Source: Fidelibacterota bacterium
GTDB lineage: Bacteria > Fidelibacterota > Marinisomatia > Marinisomatales > TCS55
Direction of reading: 5' to 3'
Assembly: GCA_014382015.1 (NCBI GenBank)
Contig: JACNKN010000081.1
Location: 1 to 48,232 of the forward strand
Length of the DNA: 48,232 bases
This document shows, piece by piece, positions 26,164-33,496 of the stretch. Position 1 is the first letter of the stretch. Each line of letters starts with the position of its first letter. The notes below the pieces were generated by a model. That model did not search any database. It was given only the letters and a program-made list of their open reading frames with translations, and had not been told where the DNA came from. Both the position numbers and the translations under genes were made by a program.

Positions 26164-26241
26164 GAAATGGTTCGTTCCCATCATCATTTCACACCTCTTT
26201 TTTCTGAATCCCAATAATCATCCTTCATTAAAACTTCAAAA
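26160..26241 (-). pseudogene. 3'-end fragment of the BNR-repeat gene (DR2 copy A)
   Basis: 82 bp matching 26914-26995 with six differences (offset 754). On the minus strand it encodes FEVLMKDDYWDSEKRGVK and the TGA stop (26184-26186), identical in protein to the end of the intact gene at 26938. The two differences within the coding part are both synonymous; the other four lie after the stop. Confidence 0.9.
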
Positions 26242-26270
26242 CAACCTAAAGTGTAAAAAGAAGACTAATA

Positions 26271-26285
26271 GTTGCATATAGCAAC
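26271..26285 (+). promoter_or_regulatory. operator-like palindrome before the ParD-like antitoxin
   Basis: GTTGC-ATATA-GCAAC, a perfect palindrome with 5-nt spacer, 41 bp upstream of the antitoxin ATG, likely bound by the antitoxin or complex. AAAGGA precedes the ATG as ribosome site. Confidence 0.5.
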
Positions 26286-26326
26286 CTAATGGTATTAATA
26301 TAAAGTGTTTTACAAAGGAAAATATC

Positions 26327-26560
26327 ATGAGTCAAATTGCAATAAAACTAAATAAAGATCTGGTGACTGCCGCACGAGCAGTCGCAGATGTGGAACATCG
26401 ATCTGTGCCTAAGCAAGTGGAATATTGGGCAAAGGTTGGTCAAATTGCTGTAGAAAACCCTGACCTGTCCTATGCAATGATACGGGACATTATGCTTGGT
26501 CTTTCTCAAGCAAAAAACGGAGAATTGGAAGAATATCGTTTTGGCCAATCCGAAGATTAA
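26327..26560 (+). CDS. ParD-like antitoxin
   Basis: A 77-residue protein matching the ParD-like antitoxin family (PF11903 type): IAIKLNKDLVTAARAVADVEHRSVPKQVEYWAKVGQIA, a ribbon-helix-helix DNA-binding pattern, then a more acidic C-terminal tail that would contact the toxin. It overlaps the start of the RelE/ParE-type toxin gene. The module is bracketed by duplications of the 3' end of the BNR-repeat gene. Confidence 0.85.
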   Translation: MSQIAIKLNKDLVTAARAVADVEHRSVPKQVEYWAKVGQIAVENPDLSYAMIRDIMLGLSQAKNGELEEYRFGQSED

Positions 26561-26831
26561 AGTCCTTCAGACACCTATATTCAAACGGCAGTCTAAAAAA
26601 CTATTTAAACATCGCAAAAAAGAACTCGATATAGAGATAAACGCCATTGTGATTGATCCGGCGATTGGACAAAGAAAACATGGTGATCTCTCAGATGTTT
26701 TTGTCCATAAATTTAAGATTAAAACGGAACTATTTTTATTAGCTTATACGTTTGATCCAGAAACGCGAAACTTGATTATGATTGGGTCACATGAAAATTT
26801 TTATCGTGATCTAAAAAAGTACCGGCGATAA
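26541..26831 (+). CDS. RelE/ParE-superfamily toxin
   Basis: A toxin of about 96 residues. LQTPIFKRQSKKLFKHRKKELDIEI is the helical start of the fold, followed by strands HGDLSDVFVHKFKI, FLLAYTFDPETRNLIMIGSHENFYRDLKKYR, typical of RelE/ParE toxins including the terminal YRDLKKY. The start is uncertain: TTG 26541 lies inside the antitoxin gene, and the longer frame from 26496 would overlap more. It could act on ribosome-bound mRNA (RelE) or gyrase (ParE); sequence alone does not decide. Confidence 0.85.
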   Translation: MANPKIKVLQTPIFKRQSKKLFKHRKKELDIEINAIVIDPAIGQRKHGDLSDVFVHKFKIKTELFLLAYTFDPETRNLIMIGSHENFYRDLKKYRR

Positions 26832-26913
26832 ATAAGCCAATTTTATTCATAAGAGGAATCAAACTTTGAGTCCTGATTCGTGGGGACGATTCTTCTTTTA
26901 TTTTTTTACCCCA

Positions 26914-26995
26914 TTTAGAAATGATTCGTTTCCCTCGTCATTTCACACCCCTTTTTTCTGAATCCCAATAATCATCTTTCATTAAAACTTCAAAA
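26914..26995 (-). repeat. direct repeat DR2, copy B (3' end of BNR-repeat gene)
   Basis: The copy joined to the intact gene; its partner is 26160-26241 (about 93% identical). The pair encloses the ParD-like/RelE-like module, mirroring the arrangement around vapBC. Confidence 0.9.
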
Positions 26996-29900
26996 GCGAT
27001 TTCCTGTTTTTTAAGCCGTTTGGATAATACTTCATAAACTTCAATTTGTTGATGGGTTGGACTAAAGTCTGCTCCATAGCGAGTCAAGTCACTCCCAAGT
27101 GCGCATAACCTCCCATATATTTTTGTTGGATTTCGGAATGCATCTTCCCGTGCTCCTGTGAGTTTCACATCAAATAAATGACGCTCAATTTCATATAACC
27201 GAAGATCCATATCTTTCGCTGCTTTTTCTTCATCTCGTGTATTGTAATCGTTTTGAAGTGAATATCGAAGGTCTTCTATTTTGTTAATTAAGGCAACATT
27301 TTCATTAATGGTAGATCGGAGGTTCATTAAAAATCTAAACTGTTTTTTGATATCCTTTATTGTTCCGGATGTATTTGGGTCTTTTAACACAGTAAAAGAT
27401 TGAGCGAATTTTATCCCATCCACATTCAGGATTGCTTTGTAATTCCCCGGCACTGCTTTGGGCCCCAACTTTCCGCTATTCACATCAATGTCCCATGTGC
27501 GAAGCGGACGCCATCCATCTTTGTTATAGGTGACCCAATCCACCCCTGAAGGATTTACGCGCAGTTTGGGCATATCCGATTTTTCATAACGAAGGTCCCA
27601 CATGACTCGATTAACCCCTTCAGTCGTTTTGTGTGGCGTAAGTTTTCTAATCTCATTTCCATTCATGTCTTGTATGGCAATGGTTATATCTTTCGCATTT
27701 GTATACGGAAGGAAAAAATCAATATTGGCACCATAAGCGGGATTTCGTCCGCGGATGAGACTGGCGCCATCATTTTTTCGACTTTGAATAGATTGGAAAC
27801 GATATGCATCCTGAATGGACATAAAATTAACTTTTGATTTATTTTCATTCGCCAATTCTCGAAATGGGCTGATGTCATCCAGGATATAGAATCCCCGGCC
27901 ATAGGTACCGATGACCATATCATCAAAACGCTCCTGGATAGTAATCCAATAGACCGGCGCAGGAGGGAGATTATTTTTAATGCGCGTCCAATGGTTGCCG
28001 TCATCCACGGATACATACACTCCATTGTCCGTCCCCGCATAAAGGATGCCAGCCTGTTTTGGATCTTCTCTTACCACGTGCACAAAACTGGAATAGGATT
28101 TTGGAATATCATTACTGATCTTTTTCCATGATTGCCCAAAATCTTCAGTCTTATATATATAGGGGTCAAAATCTCCCATTTGGTGTAGATCCACCGAAAT
28201 ATATGCGGTTCCCTTATTAAATCGAGATGCTTCAATATTGGAAATGGTTCCCCAGGGAGGCATGGTTATATTTTCCGATAGGTTTTCCCATTTGCGTCCG
28301 CCATTTTTGGTGAGATGAATTTGCCCATCATTGGAGCCGACCCAGATTAATCCCTGTTTTAAGGGGGATTCAGTAATGGCAAAAAGGACAGAACCATCAA
28401 ATGTCATGAGATTATCAATGGCAATACCGCCGGAACTTTGTTGATGACTTTTTAAGTTCAATGTAAGGTCTGGCGAAATGACTTCCCAACTTTGTCCCAG
28501 GTCCGTACTGCGATGAACGAATTGGCTCCCCACATAAACAGCATGCTTTTTATGTTCAGAAATATGAATTGGAAACGTCCAATGCCACCTGAATTTCAAA
28601 TCTTTTGGTGCCCAGCCATAAGCAGCTTCGGGCCAAACACGGACATTTCGGGAGTGACCTGTTCGGACATCATATACTTCTAAGCCCCCATCATAACAGC
28701 CGGACCAGATTATATTATTATCACTGGGGTCGGGAATCCCGAAACCTGATTCACAACCGCCAAATGCACGCCAATGCCCAAGGGAAATTCCCCCACTTCG
28801 GCTATTGCTGGGACCACGATAGGAATAACCATCCTGACGATTTCCATAAACATTGTATGGAATTTGGTCATCTGTATGGGCATGATACATTTGGGCAATT
28901 GGGAGAACAACCCGTTTAAACGTCTTTCCGTCATTGGTAATATTTGCACAGCCATCATGGGCCACCATGACGCGGTTTCCATCTTCGGGATCAATCCAAA
29001 TATCGTGGTTATCTCCGCCGCCGGCATAACCGGACTTCATGGTTTTTCCACCATCTTCTGATATGCTGTACTGAACATCTAGAAAATAAACTTTGTCAGG
29101 ATTATCCGGTGCCACGGCAATGCGCATATAATATGGCGCCCGTTCTGCCATGGTATGATTTCGACTCATGAGCATCCAGGATTTACCGCCATTTTCTGTT
29201 CGATATAACCCAGGATGGGCCTCTTCGCATAGGGCATACAAAACATCCGGATTACTTTTGGAAATAGCCACTGCAATTTTACCAACCGGTTTTCCCGGTC
29301 CTCCCGGGAGACCATTATTATCCTGACGTTCCCAGGAATCGCCTCCATCACGAGAAATAAAAACACCGCCGGATTCGCCGCCACTATTTAATCCCCAGCT
29401 ATTGATATGGATTTCCCACATAGCGGCAATCAGAAAGTCAGGGTTATTTAAATCAATCGCTATATCAATACCGCCAGTATTTTCATCGATGAATAAAACC
29501 TGATCCCAGGATTTCCCACCATTACTGGTTCGATAGATTCCCCGTTCTTTTTGGGGCCCATGTGCATGACCTAAAGCAGCGGCATAGACAATTTCAGGAA
29601 TTTTTGGGTGAATAACAATTCGGCCAATTCGAGCTGTTTTTTCCAGACCCATATTCGTCCATGTATCGCCGCCATCGGTGGATTTATATATACCATCCCC
29701 GATAGCGTGAGCCGGGCGAATGAGAAAAGTTTCCCCTGTACCGGCCCATACAATATTTGGATTTTTTTGGGAAACAGCCAGGGCACTGACAGATGATACA
29801 TCCTGGTCATCAAAAATGGGTTCCCAGAAGATGCCATTGTTTTTGGTCCGCCATAATCCGCCTGAAGCTGCACCAATAAAATAGGTATTATGATCAATGG

Positions 29901-30036
29901 AGATACCGGCCACGGCAATGGCGCGATTTCCATCAGGACCAATAAAACGGAATTTTAAATTTTTGAAATGATCAGCATTGATGCCCTCAGTATAGATAGC
30001 AGAAAAAAAGAGAAGAGATACTAAAAGTTTTCTCAT
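26938..30036 (-). CDS. secreted BNR/sortilin-type beta-propeller protein
   Basis: A 1032-residue exported protein. Signal peptide about 1-20. About ten BNR/Asp-box repeats of the form S-x-D-x-G-x-x-W are seen, such as STDGGDTW, TSNGGKSW, SRDGGDSW and TENGGKSW, spread over residues about 60-700, giving one or two propellers of the sortilin/VPS10 kind. The last 300 residues form helical and beta-sandwich parts. Databases often call such proteins glycosyl hydrolases, but sialidase catalytic residues are not evident. It is probably a surface or periplasmic binding protein. Its 3' end is duplicated at 26160-26241. Confidence 0.88.
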   Translation of the reverse strand: MRKLLVSLLFFSAIYTEGINADHFKNLKFRFIGPDGNRAIAVAGISIDHNTYFIGAASGGLWRTKNNGIFWEPIFDDQDVSSVSALAVSQKNPNIVWAGTGETFLIRPAHAIGDGIYKSTDGGDTWTNMGLEKTARIGRIVIHPKIPEIVYAAALGHAHGPQKERGIYRTSNGGKSWDQVLFIDENTGGIDIAIDLNNPDFLIAAMWEIHINSWGLNSGGESGGVFISRDGGDSWERQDNNGLPGGPGKPVGKIAVAISKSNPDVLYALCEEAHPGLYRTENGGKSWMLMSRNHTMAERAPYYMRIAVAPDNPDKVYFLDVQYSISEDGGKTMKSGYAGGGDNHDIWIDPEDGNRVMVAHDGCANITNDGKTFKRVVLPIAQMYHAHTDDQIPYNVYGNRQDGYSYRGPSNSRSGGISLGHWRAFGGCESGFGIPDPSDNNIIWSGCYDGGLEVYDVRTGHSRNVRVWPEAAYGWAPKDLKFRWHWTFPIHISEHKKHAVYVGSQFVHRSTDLGQSWEVISPDLTLNLKSHQQSSGGIAIDNLMTFDGSVLFAITESPLKQGLIWVGSNDGQIHLTKNGGRKWENLSENITMPPWGTISNIEASRFNKGTAYISVDLHQMGDFDPYIYKTEDFGQSWKKISNDIPKSYSSFVHVVREDPKQAGILYAGTDNGVYVSVDDGNHWTRIKNNLPPAPVYWITIQERFDDMVIGTYGRGFYILDDISPFRELANENKSKVNFMSIQDAYRFQSIQSRKNDGASLIRGRNPAYGANIDFFLPYTNAKDITIAIQDMNGNEIRKLTPHKTTEGVNRVMWDLRYEKSDMPKLRVNPSGVDWVTYNKDGWRPLRTWDIDVNSGKLGPKAVPGNYKAILNVDGIKFAQSFTVLKDPNTSGTIKDIKKQFRFLMNLRSTINENVALINKIEDLRYSLQNDYNTRDEEKAAKDMDLRLYEIERHLFDVKLTGAREDAFRNPTKIYGRLCALGSDLTRYGADFSPTHQQIEVYEVLSKRLKKQEIAFEVLMKDDYWDSEKRGVK

Positions 30037-30147
30037 ATGATCCTCAATGGTGAATGAAAGGATTGGAAATATACGAAGAAGGAGTGATTTTCTATTTGGT
30101 CAATTTAGTCTTTTATATTAAATAACCCTACATGCAAGCTTATTAAG

Positions 30148-30220
<73 letters not shown>

Positions 30221-30221
<1 letters not shown>

Positions 30222-30445
30222 ATTCTCAATTATCAACACTGACCCGATAGCGAAGCTGGAAGCTGCCTGTCCGTCTTTGGCGGGAGCTACCGGGGCATTC
30301 TCAATTATCAACACTGACCCGATAGCGAAGCTGGAAGCTGCCTGTCCGTCTTTGGCGGGAGCTACCGGGGCATTCTCAATTATCAACACTGACCCGATAG
30401 CGAAGCTGGAAGCTGCCTGTCCGTCTTTGGCGGGAGCTACCGGGG
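30221..30445. repeat. three tandem 75-bp repeats carrying the tRNA-Arg 5' end
   Basis: Units 30221-30295, 30296-30370 and 30371-30445 are identical on inspection. Each ends with the sequence of the first 12-13 bases of the tRNA (GCCCCGGTAGCTC on the minus strand), so the 5' end of the tRNA is present four times in the same orientation. The remaining 62 bp contain GAAGCTGGAAGCTGCC. The repeats generate a spurious 68-codon open frame ending over the tRNA. Confidence 0.95.
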
Positions 30446-30548
30446 CATAAATGGTTTAAAACAGCGCGGAAAATTAAGTTCATAGAGGGTGAGAGAATAA
30501 GTCAAAAATCACTCTATTTTTCTCGTCGGTGGCTCCTCGAGAATAAAC

Positions 30549-30578
30549 TTGCATTTAACTAAAGAGCGAATGTATGTT
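30549..30578 (+). promoter_or_regulatory. candidate promoter of the two-repeat small protein
   Basis: TTGCAT (30549-30554) and TATGTT (30573-30578), 18-bp spacer, 55 bp before the ATG at 30634. The stretch 30446-30633 holds nothing else recognisable. Confidence 0.35.
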
Positions 30579-30633
30579 TACCGAAGAGAAACGAAATAAG
30601 TATATCAAATAACATACTAAAGGAGGTCATATT

Positions 30634-30861
30634 ATGGCTGAAGTTGTAAAATCGACTGGAGTATCAAAAGAATCCGGTTATCTGTATTACCTTGGAAAAG
30701 ATGGTAATGTTTGGCGTTCAAAGATGGCTCGCGCTGGTAAAGGCGGCGGCAATGCTGAAAAAGTAGCAGATGCTGGTGTTACTCGTGAATCAGGTTTCCT
30801 TTACTTTATTGATAAAGGCGGAAACGTGGCCCGTGCACCTATGGCAAGGGGACGGAAATAA
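30634..30861 (+). CDS. small basic protein of two internal repeats
   Basis: A 75-residue protein with a strong ribosome site (AAAGGAGG) and its own terminator, so probably abundant. Two copies of a module: residues 9-33 (GVSKESGYLYYLGKDGNVWR..MAR) and 48-72 (GVTRESGFLYFIDKGGNVAR..MAR), offset 39. The shared pattern is GV..ESG(Y/F)LY(Y/F)..K.GNV.R..MAR. Each would form a beta-hairpin with exposed basic residues, suggesting nucleic acid or cell-wall contact, but no function is known to me. Net charge is positive. No signal peptide. Confidence 0.85.
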   Translation: MAEVVKSTGVSKESGYLYYLGKDGNVWRSKMARAGKGGGNAEKVADAGVTRESGFLYFIDKGGNVARAPMARGRK

Positions 30862-30877
30862 CCGTTAAAACCCTCGA

Positions 30878-30908
30878 CAAAAAAGCCCCGGTTTACGGGG
30901 CTTTTTTG
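30878..30908 (+). terminator. intrinsic terminator after the small basic protein gene
   Basis: Perfect 13-bp stem CAAAAAAGCCCCG / CGGGGCTTTTTTG with GTTTA loop, then T-rich; 17 bp after the stop codon. It lies only 13 bp before the cytochrome lipoprotein start, so that operon may be partly read through or have a promoter inside the preceding region. Confidence 0.9.
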
Positions 30909-30920
30909 TTTCTACCTGAT

Positions 30921-31292
30921 ATGAAAAAATATTTAATATTCTTCTTCTTTTTGGTGGGCTGCAGTGATTTTGGTACCAATCCTAAAGAGGAAGTGAATTT
31001 AGAAGAAGTTAGTTTTAAAAACGACATTCAACCCATGCTGAAGGCAGAATGTATAAATTGTCATGGAGATAATGGCGGGTTGTCTGTCCGTACCTATGGT
31101 AATTTAATGAAGGGTACCAGTAATAATGGTCCGGTGGTTATTCCGAATAATGGTGAGGGGAGTTTCATTGTAAAAAAACTAAAAGGAATCGCCACCGGTA
31201 GTCGCATGCCTCCGGAACCGGCGAACCCATGGAATGAATCAAAAATAGAAATCCTCATAGAGTGGATTGACCAGGGTGCAAAAAATAATTGA
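30921..31292 (+). CDS. monohaem cytochrome c lipoprotein (planctomycete-type)
   Basis: A 123-residue lipoprotein: signal peptide MKKYLIFFFFLVGC with lipid-modified Cys about 14. The haem motif is CINCH (in AECINCHGDNGG), with a likely methionine ligand in SRMPPE. FKNDIQPMLKAECINCHG...L...G...MPP...WIDQGA matches the PSCyt-type cytochrome c pattern. The ATG at 30921 is preferred over the longer frame because it gives a clean signal peptide. Electron carrier in the periplasm. It overlaps the next gene by 4 bp; first of a five-gene operon to 34783. Confidence 0.88.
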   Translation: MKKYLIFFFFLVGCSDFGTNPKEEVNLEEVSFKNDIQPMLKAECINCHGDNGGLSVRTYGNLMKGTSNNGPVVIPNNGEGSFIVKKLKGIATGSRMPPEPANPWNESKIEILIEWIDQGAKNN

Positions 31293-32377
31293 TTTACAAA
31301 AGGGATAAATATCAGTATTTTCTATTAATTATATTATTCACAGGGACCTTATGGGCGATTCCCCGTTATGCCCTTGAGAACGGTTCATCCTGTATTCTTT
31401 GCCACATTGATCCATCCGGAGGCGGGTTGCGAAATGATTATGGAATTGCCTATGGCATGGATGATTTGGCAGGAAAAGTACCCCAAAAATTCTCCAGTTA
31501 TTCGGGAATAGTACTCAACCATATACAAATTGGGGGAGATGTGCGGTTCCAGTCCGTAACCAAAAGTAAGGGAAAAGCCCCGGATGGTCTTGCCTTCTTT
31601 CCCATGCAGGCAAATATCCAGTTTAAGACAGAGTGGAAAAATTATGTTGCGAAATTAGAGTTGGCCACACTTCAAGAGGATGGTGGTTTTCAACTTCGTT
31701 TCAATAAAAAAAGTGGATATGTAAAAGCCGGTGTGGGAAAACCATCTTTTGGAATGAAATTGCCTGACCATACTGTTTTTACACGGGGAGGAAATATAAA
31801 ATTGGTGAATGGGGATCATCGGGAAGGTATGCCATTTATTCCAACACTCAAAAATGCGCCCCTTTTAGAAATAGGTCAATACTGGAGAGATATCCATTAT
31901 TCATTCGGGTCAACAAAAGGATATTTTTATGATAAGTCAAAATCTTTTTACGGCCGAATAGAATATTATTTTTCAAGTGGATCTTTGAATAAAATGATCG
32001 GTGCATCTTTTTTAAGAGAAACGAAAGCGCTTGATGGGCTGCAAATGCTAAACTTGAATGGGGGCATATCCCAGGGAAAATTTTCCTGGATGGGAGAAGC
32101 AACCATTGCAGAAAATCTGGTAATCGGCAGATCGATTGCCAGTTATAGTGAATTGACATGGATGATAAAAAAAGGATTAAATATCTCCGGCCGGATCGAT
32201 TTTTTTGATGAAAGCATGATTTATACAGAAGATGCAATTCGTCGTACCACTTTTGGACTGAATTATGTACCTTTACCCTTTGTAGATATTAAATTCCAAA
32301 TCAGATCTACCCAGTTATGGGGTGGAGTGCCATCAAAGGGCATGGAAATATTATCTCAAATACACCTATGGTTTTAG
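31289..32377 (+). CDS. single-haem cytochrome fused to an outer-membrane beta-barrel
   Basis: A 362-residue protein. Signal peptide about 8-23 (FLLIILFTGTLWA). One haem motif SCILCHID (C35, C38, H39), followed by GGGLRNDYG. From about 70 the sequence alternates in the manner of a beta-barrel with many aromatic girdle residues and ends in HLWF, the C-terminal Phe typical of outer-membrane barrels. This puts a haem domain at the periplasmic mouth of a barrel, a natural porin-cytochrome fusion. The start is a TTG overlapping the previous stop. Not recognised as a named family; electron transfer across the outer membrane is inferred. Confidence 0.78.
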   Translation: MIYKRDKYQYFLLIILFTGTLWAIPRYALENGSSCILCHIDPSGGGLRNDYGIAYGMDDLAGKVPQKFSSYSGIVLNHIQIGGDVRFQSVTKSKGKAPDGLAFFPMQANIQFKTEWKNYVAKLELATLQEDGGFQLRFNKKSGYVKAGVGKPSFGMKLPDHTVFTRGGNIKLVNGDHREGMPFIPTLKNAPLLEIGQYWRDIHYSFGSTKGYFYDKSKSFYGRIEYYFSSGSLNKMIGASFLRETKALDGLQMLNLNGGISQGKFSWMGEATIAENLVIGRSIASYSELTWMIKKGLNISGRIDFFDESMIYTEDAIRRTTFGLNYVPLPFVDIKFQIRSTQLWGGVPSKGMEILSQIHLWF

Positions 32378-32387
32378 GAAATACACA

Positions 32388-32729
32388 ATGAAAAAAATAA
32401 TGATAATCGCAATAATCTTAACCGGGATTATGGTGGGGCAGAAATCCGAATTAAAAAATGTAAAAGTGCTTCCATTTAAAACAAAACGGGAATTGGTATC
32501 ATTTATGAAAACAGTTGTGGCACCTGAACTGGGTGTTAAGTGTAATTTCTGCCACAATATGACGGATTATTCCAGCGATGAAAAGGATCATAAAAAGGTC
32601 GCTCGCGAGATGATGATTATGGTGCAACAATCCAATAAAACTATGAATAAATTAAACTTTCATGAAATTTCCTGCTGGGTGTGCCATCGTGGGAGTGAAC
32701 ATCCGGAACATACACCTAAGAAAAAATGA
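32388..32729 (+). CDS. dihaem c-type cytochrome (reaction-centre cytochrome-like)
   Basis: A 113-residue exported protein. Signal peptide about 1-17. Two haem motifs, CNFCHN (C52, C55, H56) and CWVCHRG (C96, C99, H100), joined by a helix with several Met and His. The layout LPFKTKRELVSFM...LGVKCNFCH...CWVCHRG resembles the reaction-centre cytochrome subunit family (CytoC_RC) also found without photosynthesis. It is periplasmic and probably shuttles electrons between the lipoprotein and the barrel partner. Start at ATG 32388, 10 bp after the previous stop; stop overlaps the next gene by 4 bp. Confidence 0.9.
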   Translation: MKKIMIIAIILTGIMVGQKSELKNVKVLPFKTKRELVSFMKTVVAPELGVKCNFCHNMTDYSSDEKDHKKVAREMMIMVQQSNKTMNKLNFHEISCWVCHRGSEHPEHTPKKK

Positions 32730-33484
32730 ATTTTATCATGAAACAATCTAAAAATATTTTTCTATCCATTTTCTGTTTTGGAATAATGAGTTGTACTTTT
32801 CGTCAACCTGAAGCAGAACCAATCATTATTGAAGTCCCGGCGGAAAAGACTGAGCCTGCAGTAGAATCAGTCCCGACACCCCCTCAACCCGTTTTTCAAC
32901 TCCAGCCCCTTCCGGAAGGGTGGACCGTAGATCGCCATCCTGTGGCCAAATGGGGTATGAGTCTTCCCACCGTTATGTCCAATGTCTTAGACTCTGCCCA
33001 AACAGTGGAATATTGGGAAGAAGTCATTGATTTGCCCACGGGATATAAATTGCCCCTGAAGCGCTCAAAGGTGTTATTCCAAATAATTACTCGACTAACC
33101 ATTGAAACTGTTGAGCTGCATTTTCTGAATATAGATCATGTTTACAGTTCTACAAATCATGAACCCTCACACTATATATTGAACGGTGTGGTACGGACGA
33201 TTGAACTCAAGCCCACGGGCTTTCCTCAACTCACTGCGGCTGATGTGATTAAGTACAAATTTTTAATGGAATACGGTACGCCTCGTGAATTTTCGGATGG
33301 ATTTCATCATTATAAAAACAAACAAACTGTATTGAAAGTGCGTGAATTAGATAAAAGTCATGTACAAATTCAAATGAACAGCAACGCTGTTGATCAAAAA
33401 CTCAGAACAGCTATTAATGATATGTATTCAGAAGAAGGGATTGAAACCCAAAAGAAACTTCTCCTGAGAAGTATCGATTTTTAA
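32726..33484 (+). CDS. proline-rich lipoprotein, function unknown
   Basis: A lipoprotein of about 250 residues. Signal with lipobox FGIMSC (Cys about 23 from ATG 32726; ATG 32738 also fits). Then a Pro/Glu-rich linker (PAEKTEPAVESVPTPPQP), a conserved-looking block LPEGWTVDRHPVAKWGMSLPTVMSN and a mixed alpha/beta C-terminal half. No haem motif and no enzyme motif that I recognise. By position it may anchor or align the cytochromes with the barrel proteins. Confidence 0.75.
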   Translation: MNFIMKQSKNIFLSIFCFGIMSCTFRQPEAEPIIIEVPAEKTEPAVESVPTPPQPVFQLQPLPEGWTVDRHPVAKWGMSLPTVMSNVLDSAQTVEYWEEVIDLPTGYKLPLKRSKVLFQIITRLTIETVELHFLNIDHVYSSTNHEPSHYILNGVVRTIELKPTGFPQLTAADVIKYKFLMEYGTPREFSDGFHHYKNKQTVLKVRELDKSHVQIQMNSNAVDQKLRTAINDMYSEEGIETQKKLLLRSIDF

Positions 33485-33496
33485 CTCGGACTTTTT

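Noticed and set aside
25982..26164. 60-codon plus-strand frame
   Set aside because: It crosses the vapB operator and the duplicated ybjQ end in a different frame from that gene, so it is an accident of the duplication.
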